Shown here: piece after piece, positions 1-8,715 of the stretch
How positions within the stretch are numbered: position 1 is the first letter of the stretch
Layout: each line of letters starts with the position of its first letter
Assembly: GCF_030295385.1 (NCBI RefSeq)
Contig: NZ_AP027079.1
Coordinates: forward strand, 2,418,001-2,482,000
Source: Geothrix oryzae
Lineage (GTDB): Bacteria > Acidobacteriota > Holophagae > Holophagales > Holophagaceae
Reading direction: 5' to 3'
Length of the DNA stretch: 64,000 bases
Position numbers and translations under genes: made by a program
Notes under the pieces: model-generated
The model's input: the letters and a program-made list of their open reading frames with translations, nothing else
Told to the model about the DNA's origin: nothing
Database searches by the model: none

Positions 1-1882
1 GCCAAAGTCGATCCTGGTTCGGTTCCCCTCGCTGGCAGAAGCCCTGCCAGGCCGAATCTACGCCTTCTCGGGCGATGCCGGCCTCCGCCAGACGGTCCGG
101 ACGGAGCAGGGCCTCCGCCCAAGGCCTGAGCGGCCCTCTGAGCCAACTTCCAAGCGGCACGCCAAATCCCATCTTTTTGCGCTCCACGAGTTCCCGGGGC
201 ACATGCCGATGCAGAATCTCCTTGAGAACCTGCTTCCCCTGGCCCCCGTCCAGTTTGAATGCCAGGGGCAGCCTCCACGCAAAGGTGAACACCCGCTTGT
301 CCAGAAGGGGATTCCGCACCTCCAGGCTGTTGGCCATGCTGGCTCGGTCCACCTTCACGAGGATATCGTCCACGAGGTAGGTGAGCGTGTCCGTCAGCAT
401 CATCCGGGAGACGGGCTCCCAATCTGCAGGAAGGAAATCCTGCCTCCAGACGGGTGCCCCCAGGCCCGATGGCAGGCATAGGAGCCGCTCGGGTGCCTGC
501 CAGTAGGACATCATGTCCCGATAGACGGCCTGGCTTCCCTCGGGGAGCATGAGCCGCCCCAGTTTCTGGAAACGGGACGAGGACCACCTGGGCCCCAGGA
601 GCGCGCCCATGGTTCGGTCCCACCCGGGGCCCGGGATTTGACCGCAGGCCCAGGCCGCCATGCGACGAAGGGCTGGCGGTAGCCGCTGAAACCGGCCCAT
701 CAGCATCTGGCCCACACGGTACCGGTCATACCCCCCGAAGAGTTCATCCCCTCCGTCTCCCGAAAGCGCCACGGTCACATGCTGACGGGTCATCCGGGAC
801 AACAGGAAGGTCGGGATCTGGGAGGGATCCGCAAAGGGCTCGTCGTACACGGCCGGGAGCAGCGGAATCACCTCCCGGGCTTCCGAGGAAGCGAGGTAGA
901 GCTCCGTGTGCTCGGTTCCCAGGTGGCGGGCGACCTGCTTGGCGTAAGGAGCCTCGTCGAAGTCGCGCTCCTCGAAACCGATGGTGAAGGTGCGTGCTGG
1001 GGAGTGGCTTCCTTGCTGCATCAGGGCCGTCACCAGGCTGGAATCGATCCCCCCCGACAGAAAGGCGCCCAGGGGGACATCTGCCACGCAGCGCCTCCGG
1101 GTGGCGTCGAGCAAAAGGGCTTCCAGCTCATCTGTGGCTTCCTGGAAGCTCCCTCCGAACCCCTGCTCCCGCGCCCGGAAAGCCTCTGCCCTCGAATCCC
1201 AGTACACTTCCGGTCCGGGCAGTTGGCCAGGCTCGGGCATGCCCAACCGTAGGAAGGTTCCCGGTGGCAGCTTGCGAATTCCACGGTAGATGGTGGCGGG
1301 TCCGGGGATGTAGCCGAAGCGCAGGAAAGCTGCCATGGCTTCGCGGTCCAGGCCGGGGCGGAAGGCTGGGTGTCTTCGCAGGGCCTTCAGTTCCGAGCCG
1401 AAAAGGAAGACCCCATCCCCCCACCCGTAATAGAGGGGTTTTTTGCCGAAGGGGTCCCTGGCAAGGCTCAGCACCCGAGCGTTCTTGTCCCACAGCGCCA
1501 TGGCGAACATGCCATTGAACCGGGCCAGCGCCGTTTCCAAACCCCAACGCTCGATCGCCTCCAGGACGACCTCGCTGTCTGAGTGGCCTCGCCAGGAATC
1601 CCCAAGTTCGGCACGAAGCTCCTGGAAATTGTAGATTTCGCCATTGAAGACCATGACATGCCGACCGGAGTGGGCCTGCATGGGTTGGTGGCCTTCGGGG
1701 CTGAGGTCCAAGATGGAGAGCCTGCGGAACCCTAGACCGACGCCGGCCTCGGGATCCTGCCAGTGGCCCTCGTCATCGGGCCCCCGGTGCTGGAGGGAAC
1801 CGGTCATGCCCGCAAGGATGTCGAGCGACGCCTTCGAGGCATGGCGGCCCTTCGCATCCCAGTACCCCGTCAATCCACACAT
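1..1882 (-). CDS. asnB: Asparagine synthetase (glutamine-hydrolysing), C-terminus cut by window edge
   Basis: The enzyme transfers ammonia from glutamine to an aspartyl-adenylate-type intermediate. In polysaccharide clusters, homologues are thought to amidate sugar acids. About 627 codons are visible. The protein begins MCGLTGYWD, so Cys2 is the nucleophile of the class II glutamine amidotransferase domain, followed by an RGPDDEGH stretch and NGEIYNF. The synthetase domain contains the ATP pyrophosphatase P-loop SGGIDSS and then SGDGGDELFGGYDRY. The ATG at 1882 is preceded by GAAGGA at good spacing, and Cys2 must follow the initiator Met, so the start is secure. The 3' end lies outside the window. 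It is divergent from the GT-C-like gene at 2036 and heads a glycan cluster, so a role in modifying a surface polysaccharide is more likely than general asparagine supply; that role is inference. Confidence 0.93.
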   Translation of the reverse strand, partial: MCGLTGYWDAKGRHASKASLDILAGMTGSLQHRGPDDEGHWQDPEAGVGLGFRRLSILDLSPEGHQPMQAHSGRHVMVFNGEIYNFQELRAELGDSWRGHSDSEVVLEAIERWGLETALARFNGMFAMALWDKNARVLSLARDPFGKKPLYYGWGDGVFLFGSELKALRRHPAFRPGLDREAMAAFLRFGYIPGPATIYRGIRKLPPGTFLRLGMPEPGQLPGPEVYWDSRAEAFRAREQGFGGSFQEATDELEALLLDATRRRCVADVPLGAFLSGGIDSSLVTALMQQGSHSPARTFTIGFEERDFDEAPYAKQVARHLGTEHTELYLASSEAREVIPLLPAVYDEPFADPSQIPTFLLSRMTRQHVTVALSGDGGDELFGGYDRYRVGQMLMGRFQRLPPALRRMAAWACGQIPGPGWDRTMGALLGPRWSSSRFQKLGRLMLPEGSQAVYRDMMSYWQAPERLLCLPSGLGAPVWRQDFLPADWEPVSRMMLTDTLTYLVDDILVKVDRASMANSLEVRNPLLDKRVFTFAWRLPLAFKLDGGQGKQVLKEILHRHVPRELVERKKMGFGVPLGSWLRGPLRPWAEALLRPDRLAEAGIAREGVDSAWQGFCQRGEPNQDRLW

Positions 1883-2035
1883 ACAATTCCTTCAAGGTCC
1901 CCAGTTTGCACCCGGCATTTGTGAATAGCCCAGCAGATGAAGGACCCGATAAAGTTATCGAGCCCCAGCCACCTAAGTTAACTGACGCAATCCAGATTTT
2001 CCTTCACCCATCGATCGAATTCACGAGGCGGCCAT

Positions 2036-3934
2036 TTGTTGAAGTCCATGGGCGTCCCAGGAAGGCATTTTCTGGTCAAAGTCTCATCACGGCTCCGCCA
2101 GGCCCGAGCTGACGGGGCCCTTCACCGAGGAGTGTTTGCAGGATTGGCCCTCCTCCTTTTTTGCGCCTACATGCCGGTGCTAGGGGCCGACCTCAAATGG
2201 CACTGGGCAAGTTCCGGCCTGATCGCCCTCTGCGGATGCCTCCTGGCTACGCGCCTGCCGCGCCCCTGGATCCTCCCTGGATTGACGGTGGGGTTCGCTG
2301 GTCTAGGCACCGTCACCCTTCTGGCCCTTTGGCATAGTGGCCTTTCCGATGGATTCACCCTGGCGGGCCTCTTCCCCTATTCCGATGCTGCCGGCTATTT
2401 CAGTGACGCCCAGCGGATCCTGGCCGGTGAACCAATCACGGCTTTCTCTTCCAGACGCCCTCTGTACGCAGCCTTCCTCGCGGGTCTATTGAAGATCACA
2501 GGAAACAACCTGCGCTGGGCACTGTGGCTTCAGACACTTCTCGTCTCTTGTTCCATAGGATGTGTCACTTGGGGCCTGCTGAAGAGGATCCGAAATACCT
2601 TCAGCGCCTCCGTATTCGGAATGCTCCTGTGGTTGTTCTTTCGCCGCTTCATCGGAACCACCACCACGGAACACCTCGGGCTGCTGTTGGGTGCGTTCGG
2701 ATTCCTGGCCATCTTGGAGGCGGTTCACGACCGCTCGATCCGGTTGTTTGCCCTCGGGCTCTTCACGACAGGCCTCGCTTTGAATGCGCGAGCCGGGGCC
2801 TTTTTCGTCCTGCCGTCCCTCTTGGTCTGGGGAGGTCGATATTTCGCGAAGCAAAATCACCGGGTTTCTTGGCCGCTCCTCGGGATGGGATGTACCGCCA
2901 TCGTCTTGTCCTTCTGTGTGAACTATGGCGTCCTGATTCTGTCCGGAGGTCGGCCGGGCTTGGCCTTTTCGAACGCCTCCTTCACGCTCTATGGGCTTGT
3001 TCATGGGGGGAATTGGCAACTGGCTCTGGCTCAACACCCGGAGTTGGGCGCGGTCGAACCCCAACAGCAAGCCATTTCCGTGTTTCAGCTGGTCTTGGCT
3101 CAGATCGGAGCCCACCCCTTTTCTCTGATCAAGGGGGCCTTAAGGGCGTGGGTGAGCTTTCTTCCGCAGGCCTTCAGCTTCGTGGACTCCCCCCATCCAT
3201 TTGCACCCATTTCGCTCGGAAGCCGACTTCTCGCCTTGCTTGCCCTCCGGGGCTTGTTCACATGGCAGCAGCCCCATTCCACGGTTCCGTTCTCCCTTCT
3301 GTTGGCTTACCTCGCCGGAATCATCCTCTCCGTTCCCTTTGCTCCGTCCTGGGATTCCGACTACATGAGAATTTATGCGGCCACCATTCCTGCCCTCTGC
3401 TGGTTGGCTTCGGCAGGTGCATGGTTGGAACCCAGCCACGAGCCAACTTACCCCTCGTTCAATTCCGCCACGGCCTTCTGGGGAATGTTGGTGGCCAATT
3501 CAGGCCTTCTCCTCTTGGTCTCCTTGCCGCACATGTCTGGGGCATCCACGGGAATCAGACGGTTGTCCGCCATCCCGGGTTCCACCCTTCGCATCGGCTC
3601 GAGCGTGAAATTCCCCGATTCCTTGAACTCGATTCCAAACCAGGAAAGGTGGAGATCCTGGAAATGGCTGATTCAGGAGAAGCGACTCCCTCCCATTCCG
3701 CTCAATCAACTTCTTGAAAATGCCCATCCCAGGATCTCGCCCGAAGGCGCCCGCTCATTCCTGAAGTCGATTCCTCGGGAAAACGCCACGCTGCTTCTCG
3801 CCACCGGGAATGCATGGCCCGACTCGGCGGGCCATGACACCAGAATCGTCGTGCTTCAGGAATCCGGCGAGTGGATGTCGAGTGGTCCAGATTCTCGTCC
3901 ACTCGGCTCCGTCAAGCCCTCCTCGCTGCCATGA
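2036..3934 (+). CDS. Polytopic membrane protein, GT-C glycosyltransferase-like
   Basis: An integral membrane protein of 632 residues with about ten hydrophobic segments in the first 460 residues and a soluble C-terminal part of about 150 residues. After the first membrane helices there is an acidic loop (FPYSDAAGYFSDAQRIL) and then a SRRPLYAAFLAGL stretch, a layout typical of GT-C glycosyltransferases that use lipid-linked sugars. No family could be fixed by eye. The start shown is a TTG preceded by GAGGCGG; an in-frame ATG at 2048 is the alternative. The stop is 7 bases before the next start, which suggests co-transcription with the methyltransferase-glycosyltransferase fusion. A role in adding a sugar on the periplasmic side of the membrane is inference from topology and context. 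Confidence 0.7.
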   Translation: MLKSMGVPGRHFLVKVSSRLRQARADGALHRGVFAGLALLLFCAYMPVLGADLKWHWASSGLIALCGCLLATRLPRPWILPGLTVGFAGLGTVTLLALWHSGLSDGFTLAGLFPYSDAAGYFSDAQRILAGEPITAFSSRRPLYAAFLAGLLKITGNNLRWALWLQTLLVSCSIGCVTWGLLKRIRNTFSASVFGMLLWLFFRRFIGTTTTEHLGLLLGAFGFLAILEAVHDRSIRLFALGLFTTGLALNARAGAFFVLPSLLVWGGRYFAKQNHRVSWPLLGMGCTAIVLSFCVNYGVLILSGGRPGLAFSNASFTLYGLVHGGNWQLALAQHPELGAVEPQQQAISVFQLVLAQIGAHPFSLIKGALRAWVSFLPQAFSFVDSPHPFAPISLGSRLLALLALRGLFTWQQPHSTVPFSLLLAYLAGIILSVPFAPSWDSDYMRIYAATIPALCWLASAGAWLEPSHEPTYPSFNSATAFWGMLVANSGLLLLVSLPHMSGASTGIRRLSAIPGSTLRIGSSVKFPDSLNSIPNQERWRSWKWLIQEKRLPPIPLNQLLENAHPRISPEGARSFLKSIPRENATLLLATGNAWPDSAGHDTRIVVLQESGEWMSSGPDSRPLGSVKPSSLP

Positions 3935-3941
3935 GGATCTG

Positions 3942-5375
3942 ATGCCTCTTCTTCCTTCTCTTGAATCCGAGACTTACCGGACGGCGCGAAGCGCTCACTG
4001 GGATGGCGTAGCAGGAAGGTCGCGAGCCAGTCTAGGCCGCTACTATCGCCATAGGCTCCTCTCCGTTTATCGGGAACTTATCCCTCCGGGCAGCCGCATC
4101 CTTGAAATCGGGTGTGGTCGCGGCAATCTGCTGGCCGCCCTGTCACCTTCCCACGGGGTCGGAATCGACCTGTCCACTCGGGCGATCGACCTGGCCCGAG
4201 CCGATCATCCGGACCTCGACTTCATCGTGGCCGATGTCCACGAACTTGGGCTCGAAGGGCAGGTTTTCGATTTCATCGTCTTGTCGGATGTCGTCAACGA
4301 CCTCTGGGATGTGCAGGCGGCGCTCGCGCGAATCCGCCCCTTGTGCGGGCCCCAGACGCGTCTCGTGTTCAATTACTTCAGCCACTTGTGGAGTGGCCCT
4401 CTGCGAGTGGCCCAGTCTCTGGGCTTGGCCCAACCAACGCTTCCCCAGAATTGGCTGACCCGGAAGGACCTGAACAACCTTCTGGAACTGGCGGGGTTCG
4501 AGCCCCTGCGAGGATGGGAAGAGGTCTGCGTTCCCGTTTGGATTCCGCTTCTGTCCGGTTTTGCCAACCGCTATCTTTCGAAGATCCTCCCCTTCTCCTG
4601 GCTGGCCATGACCAACTTCCTGGTCGCCCGGCCGCTCTTGCCACCGGAGACGCAGGAGCCTTCGGTCACCGTGGTCATCGCCGCACGAAATGAATCCGGG
4701 CATATCGAGGAACTGCTTTCCCGGATTCCCGACATGGGTTCGGCCACTGAGATTCTTTTCGTGGAAGGAAACTCCACCGACGATACCTACGAGGTGATTC
4801 AGAGGGCGATTCACGCTCACCCGGAGCGCAGTTGCCGACTGCTGAAACAGGGAGGTCGCGGGAAGGGAGATGCCGTGCGCCTTGGCTTTTCAGAGGCTAA
4901 GGGCGACATCCTCATGATTCTCGATGCGGACATCACCGTACCACCGGAAGACCTCCCACGGTTCTACGAAGCCCTCGCCTCGGGCAAGGCCGAGTTCGTC
5001 AATGGCGTCCGGCTGGTCTATCCCATGGAGGACCGCGCCATGCGCTTCGCCAACCTGGTGGGCAACAAATTTTTCTCGTGGGTCTTCAGCTGGTTGCTGG
5101 GCCAACCCATCCGCGACACGCTGTGCGGAACCAAGGTGCTCTGGATGCGGGATTACCGTCAGATCGCCCGGAATCGATCCCATTTCGGCGACTTCGATCC
5201 CTTCGGCGACTTCGACCTGCTCTTCGGGGCGGCGAGGCTCAATTTGAAATTCATGGAGGTCCCCGTGCGTTATCGGATGCGCCGGTACGGCGAAACCAAC
5301 ATCCAGCGCTGGCGACACGGGTGGCTGCTGCTGAAGATGGTCGTTTTCGGTGCCCGGAAGATCAAGTTCCTATGA
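3942..5375 (+). CDS. Fusion of SAM methyltransferase and family 2 glycosyltransferase
   Basis: A 477-residue two-domain protein. Roughly residues 20-200 form a class I methyltransferase with motif I ILEIGCGRGN and an acidic residue closing strand 2 (VGIDLS). From about residue 240 a GT2 domain begins (SVTVVIAARNE), with the nucleotide-sugar motif LDADITVPPEDL and the acceptor-side stretch FGDFDPFGDFDLLFGA seen in dolichol-phosphate-mannose-synthase-like GT2 enzymes. The ATG at 3942 has GAGG upstream; longer in-frame readings would overlap the previous gene and lack similarity. The stop overlaps the next start as ATGA, indicating translational coupling. The GT2 half probably loads a polyprenyl phosphate or glycan and the methyltransferase half probably acts on the same product. 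Substrates are unknown. Confidence 0.85.
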   Translation: MPLLPSLESETYRTARSAHWDGVAGRSRASLGRYYRHRLLSVYRELIPPGSRILEIGCGRGNLLAALSPSHGVGIDLSTRAIDLARADHPDLDFIVADVHELGLEGQVFDFIVLSDVVNDLWDVQAALARIRPLCGPQTRLVFNYFSHLWSGPLRVAQSLGLAQPTLPQNWLTRKDLNNLLELAGFEPLRGWEEVCVPVWIPLLSGFANRYLSKILPFSWLAMTNFLVARPLLPPETQEPSVTVVIAARNESGHIEELLSRIPDMGSATEILFVEGNSTDDTYEVIQRAIHAHPERSCRLLKQGGRGKGDAVRLGFSEAKGDILMILDADITVPPEDLPRFYEALASGKAEFVNGVRLVYPMEDRAMRFANLVGNKFFSWVFSWLLGQPIRDTLCGTKVLWMRDYRQIARNRSHFGDFDPFGDFDLLFGAARLNLKFMEVPVRYRMRRYGETNIQRWRHGWLLLKMVVFGARKIKFL

Positions 5376-6142
5376 GCGCACTTCCAGGGCGGCTCCGGGA
5401 GACCTTTCGCCGGGATGCCGGAATGGGTGTGGATGATCCCCGCACGACCCTCCTCCGGCGCCGCTTGCTGCAGAGCAAACCCTTCCTGCGATGCCTCTAC
5501 CTCGAGTGGTACTCCCTCCTGGCCGCACGGATCCAAGGCCTCGACCCGGTGCTTGAATTGGGATCCGGAGGCGGCTTCCTATCGGAGTTCCGGGCCGGGG
5601 TCATCCAGAGTGATCTGATCAGAGTTCCGGGCCTCTCCCTCTCGGCGGATGCCTGCCGTCTCCCCTTCAAGGAAGGTCGATTGGGGGCCATTGTGATGAC
5701 GAATGTCCTCCACCACATTCCGGATGTCGCCCAATTCATAGCTGAGGCCGTCCGCTGCCTCCGGCCAGGCGGCCATGTGGTCATGGTCGAGCCGTGGAAC
5801 ACAGTCTGGTCCCAGCAGATCTACCGTCACCTGCACAACGAGCCCTTCGACCCCGGGGCGACCTGGAAATTCCCTTTCACGGGCCCTCTCAGCAGCGCCA
5901 ACAACGCCCTGCCCTGGATCCTGTTCCGTCGGGATCGGGCCAGGTTTGAAGAGACCTTCCCTAAAATGAGCATCGATACCATCCAGCCCATGATGCCCTT
6001 CGCCTATCTTCTTTCGGGCGGCGTTTCCAGGCCCATCGGCGCGCCTGGCTGGAGCTATCGGAGCTGCCGGACCCTAGAGCGACGCCTCGCCCTTGAGCGC
6101 TTGGGACTGTTCGCGCTCATCGATCTCAAGCGAAGGAGCTGA
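5372..6142 (+). CDS. Class I SAM-dependent methyltransferase
   Basis: A 256-residue protein with a Methyltransf_11-type core. Motif I is VLELGSGGGFLSEF, and the post-I region includes MTNVLHHIPDVAQF and LRPGGHVVMVEPW, the usual motifs around strands 4 and 5. The C-terminal third (about residues 150-256) carries aromatic and proline-rich stretches outside the core fold and may bind the acceptor. The ATG lies inside the stop codon of the upstream fusion gene (ATGA), so the two are coupled. It is likely to modify a glycan or lipid intermediate of the island. The acceptor cannot be told from sequence. Confidence 0.85.
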   Translation: MSALPGRLRETFRRDAGMGVDDPRTTLLRRRLLQSKPFLRCLYLEWYSLLAARIQGLDPVLELGSGGGFLSEFRAGVIQSDLIRVPGLSLSADACRLPFKEGRLGAIVMTNVLHHIPDVAQFIAEAVRCLRPGGHVVMVEPWNTVWSQQIYRHLHNEPFDPGATWKFPFTGPLSSANNALPWILFRRDRARFEETFPKMSIDTIQPMMPFAYLLSGGVSRPIGAPGWSYRSCRTLERRLALERLGLFALIDLKRRS

Positions 6143-6264
6143 TCCCTCACTTCAGTCACGCAGTCGACCCGCGCCAGAGGCTTGCGAACCCGGAAGGACC
6201 TCAAGGCTGAGGTCACTGGGTGACCCAACGCAGCCCGGGTGCGCGCCCTCTCCCAGTCCGGAAT

Positions 6265-7050
6265 TCATTGATCGGACGCTCGTTTCCGAGCAACCAGAAT
6301 CACATTGCTGTAGAAGGAAGCAGTCCGGTCCAGGAAATCGATGGCCACGGCCATCCCGTTCAACAAGGCGGTCACGATCAGCCACAGTGGAAGCAGTGGT
6401 ATTTTCAACATCCGGGTCGGAGATCTTCGGTCCCACATGGTCCGAAGCCAGGCCAACAAGAGGACGCTCAGCGTGCTTCCCAATCCCCCCTGGGTGTCGT
6501 TCCGGAGAATGTCATACGACCCCGGAAGAAGTCGCGTCGTTTCATGCCTGGAAAAGCGCCTGAAGTCCCTGGGTGCTCCATGCTCGTAGTAGATAAAGGG
6601 GACCGTGATCACCACTTGCCCGCCGGGGGCCAGGACCCGGTGGATTTCCGCCATGACGAAATCCACATCTGAGGCGTGCTCCAGCACCTGGGTGCACAGC
6701 ACCATGTCGAACGATGCCGCCGGAAAAGGCCAGGGTTGACCTTCCCCGATGACCACATCGACGCCGGGCCCAGGCTCGATGTCGATCCCCACAATGGATG
6801 AGGGAGGAACCGACTTGAACCAGGTGAGGTAGGGCTTGTTCCCGCAACCGACATCCAAGACCCGCCCAGTCACAGCGGAGAGACTGGTCCGAAGGTCCCG
6901 GTGAAGGTCGCGCACGGCCATCCATTGCCAATGCCAGGGGTAGACGGCGGGATGGACGCCGCAGATTCGGTCGTAAAGGCCTGTCGCGGCCCGGTCCAGC
7001 ACCGCAACGGCCCTCAGGCGGAGGGATGCCCTGGGTTCAGGAGGATTCAT
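6265..7050 (-). CDS. Class I SAM-dependent methyltransferase
   Basis: About 261 residues from the ATG at 7050. The methyltransferase core shows motif I VLDVGCGNKPY, the acidic residue after strand 2 in VGIDIEPG, and the strand 4 region MVLCTQVLEHASDVDF followed by LAPGGQVVITVPF. A hydrophobic stretch near the C-terminus (LLPLWLIVTALLNGMAVAI) may be a membrane anchor. An in-frame TTG at 7077 is another possible start; neither has a clear ribosome-binding site. It is the last gene of a minus-strand run that starts at the GT4 gene (11973) and is convergent with the methyltransferase at 5372-6142. It probably acts on the same glycan, with unknown acceptor. Confidence 0.82.
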   Translation of the reverse strand: MNPPEPRASLRLRAVAVLDRAATGLYDRICGVHPAVYPWHWQWMAVRDLHRDLRTSLSAVTGRVLDVGCGNKPYLTWFKSVPPSSIVGIDIEPGPGVDVVIGEGQPWPFPAASFDMVLCTQVLEHASDVDFVMAEIHRVLAPGGQVVITVPFIYYEHGAPRDFRRFSRHETTRLLPGSYDILRNDTQGGLGSTLSVLLLAWLRTMWDRRSPTRMLKIPLLPLWLIVTALLNGMAVAIDFLDRTASFYSNVILVARKRASDQ

Positions 7051-7120
7051 GGGACGCGAGTGTATGGCATGGGACAAAGCCTAGCGAGAGGGCCCGGGGG
7101 GAGCCAGTTCCAGAGCGGAT

Positions 7121-8686
7121 TCAGACAGAGGAAGGTGAACGCTGGATCAAGAAGATTCGCCGCATCCAATCCGGGGCCAGCACCCACCCCAAGAGCCCTC
7201 CCGTGAGGGCTCCGACGGGGAATTTGAGGAGCAGACTCCTCCACGCAGACTCGCTCCATGGCGGGGCCAGGAAGCTCCCGGCCACCAACGCGGCCAGCGC
7301 GGCAACGCCCAGACGACCCCAGGGCAGAGGGAGATAGAGCCTCGACTGGGCCGACCAGACCATTCCTCCTGCAATGATGGCGAAGGTGAGGCAATTGACG
7401 ATGACCGCCCCCATGGACCCGAAGGATCGGATCACCAGGGCGTTGGCCGCCACATTGAAGGTGGCCCCCGCGGCCCACCAGAGGGCCGTGGGTTTGAGAT
7501 CCTTCTTCAAGAACAACCCCGTGTTAGCTAGGTCGGCGATGCCACTGAAGAAGACGCCTCCTGCAATCCAGGGAATGAGGTTTGCACCTCCGTGGAATCT
7601 CGAATCCGCGAGCCATCGGACAACATCTCCGCCCGCAGCGGTCACAGCCAGCCAGGTCACCAGGTGGAGACCCGCCAGCCGGGCCCAGAGCCGGGCGATG
7701 TTGAGGGGAGCGCACTCGCCGGAATGCTCGAATTCCCGGCTCACTTCCGGGAACCAGGCTGTGGTGATGGCGCTGTTGATCATCATTCCCGAGAGCCCGA
7801 GGCTCGCGGCGAAGGCGTACACCCCCACCCCGCCTGCCCCCACCCAGAGGCCCAGGAACCAGCGATCCGCCGAGCTGATGACCCAGAACATCGGAGTGGT
7901 CGCCATGCTGGCCATTCCAAGTCCGAGAAGCCCTCTTCGTTGCCCGGAATCCAGGTTGGACTTCTGAAGCAGGAACTTGACCCGGGGAAGTCCCAGAATC
8001 CCCAGAGACAGGATGGATCCAGCCAGGGTGCCGGAGAGCATGGCCCAGGAATCCGGGCGCCAGAACCTGGCCAGCAGGAGAGAGACCAGGATCCCCACCC
8101 CGGTCCCGGCCAGGGTGGCCATGGCGATCCGGGCATAGGCTCCCCGAATCCGCTGACGGGTCGTGGCCATGACGCTCGTCACGGCGACCAGGGTCGTCAG
8201 ACTGGCCATGAGGGCCAGGTCCCGGTGAGCCGAGGCCGAGGGAATCAGGCGCCACCAACCGATGCCCGCCGCCACCGCAAAAAGGAGGCCCAGACCAAGG
8301 GCGAAGCGCCAGCAGAAGCTCTCCACCGCGGACGGCTGATCACCGCGTCCGGCGAAGAAATACCGTGCATAGGCGAGGTCGATGCCCACCAAGGCCACCG
8401 AGGCGGCGAGGGAGGATACGGTACCGATCAGGGCGAGAATGCCATAGGGCGAAGGACCTACGAGCCGGGTCAGAATCGGGGCAGAGAGCAGGCTGAAAAG
8501 GCGCGCGATGACCCCGGTGGTCACCATGACTCCAACGCCCTTCACCATGGCTCGCGTCAGGGAGCGGATCGGCGCATCCTCACGCACCGTCACCTGACCC
8601 GCGGCAGTGGCCCGGGGCATTTCCAGGTCGGGGGACCGAGGGCAATCGGAACGAGGCGCAGAGTCCTCGGGAAGGTCGCGGTTCAT
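7121..8686 (-). CDS. Wzx-type polysaccharide flippase
   Basis: A 521-residue polytopic protein with about 12-14 hydrophobic segments spaced as in the MOP/Wzx oligosaccharide flippase family. After a soluble leader of about 45 residues it has a first helix region with GVMVTTGVIARLFSLLSAP and a typical LVGPSPYGILALIGTV loop. Members of the family move undecaprenyl-linked oligosaccharides from the inner to the outer face of the cytoplasmic membrane. The start ATG has GAGGAG about 12 bases upstream. It stands 30 bases downstream of the GT4 gene in a minus-strand operon of sugar genes, which supports the assignment. Confidence 0.85.
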   Translation of the reverse strand: MNRDLPEDSAPRSDCPRSPDLEMPRATAAGQVTVREDAPIRSLTRAMVKGVGVMVTTGVIARLFSLLSAPILTRLVGPSPYGILALIGTVSSLAASVALVGIDLAYARYFFAGRGDQPSAVESFCWRFALGLGLLFAVAAGIGWWRLIPSASAHRDLALMASLTTLVAVTSVMATTRQRIRGAYARIAMATLAGTGVGILVSLLLARFWRPDSWAMLSGTLAGSILSLGILGLPRVKFLLQKSNLDSGQRRGLLGLGMASMATTPMFWVISSADRWFLGLWVGAGGVGVYAFAASLGLSGMMINSAITTAWFPEVSREFEHSGECAPLNIARLWARLAGLHLVTWLAVTAAGGDVVRWLADSRFHGGANLIPWIAGGVFFSGIADLANTGLFLKKDLKPTALWWAAGATFNVAANALVIRSFGSMGAVIVNCLTFAIIAGGMVWSAQSRLYLPLPWGRLGVAALAALVAGSFLAPPWSESAWRSLLLKFPVGALTGGLLGWVLAPDWMRRIFLIQRSPSSV

Positions 8687-8715
8687 GTCCGGAGGGATCT
8701 CCTCGCCTGCAGCAA

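Noticed and set aside
6211-6225. GGTCAC / GTGACC hairpin between two convergent methyltransferases as a terminator
   Set aside because: The stem is only six base pairs with a three-base loop and no T-run, so it is not enough to call.
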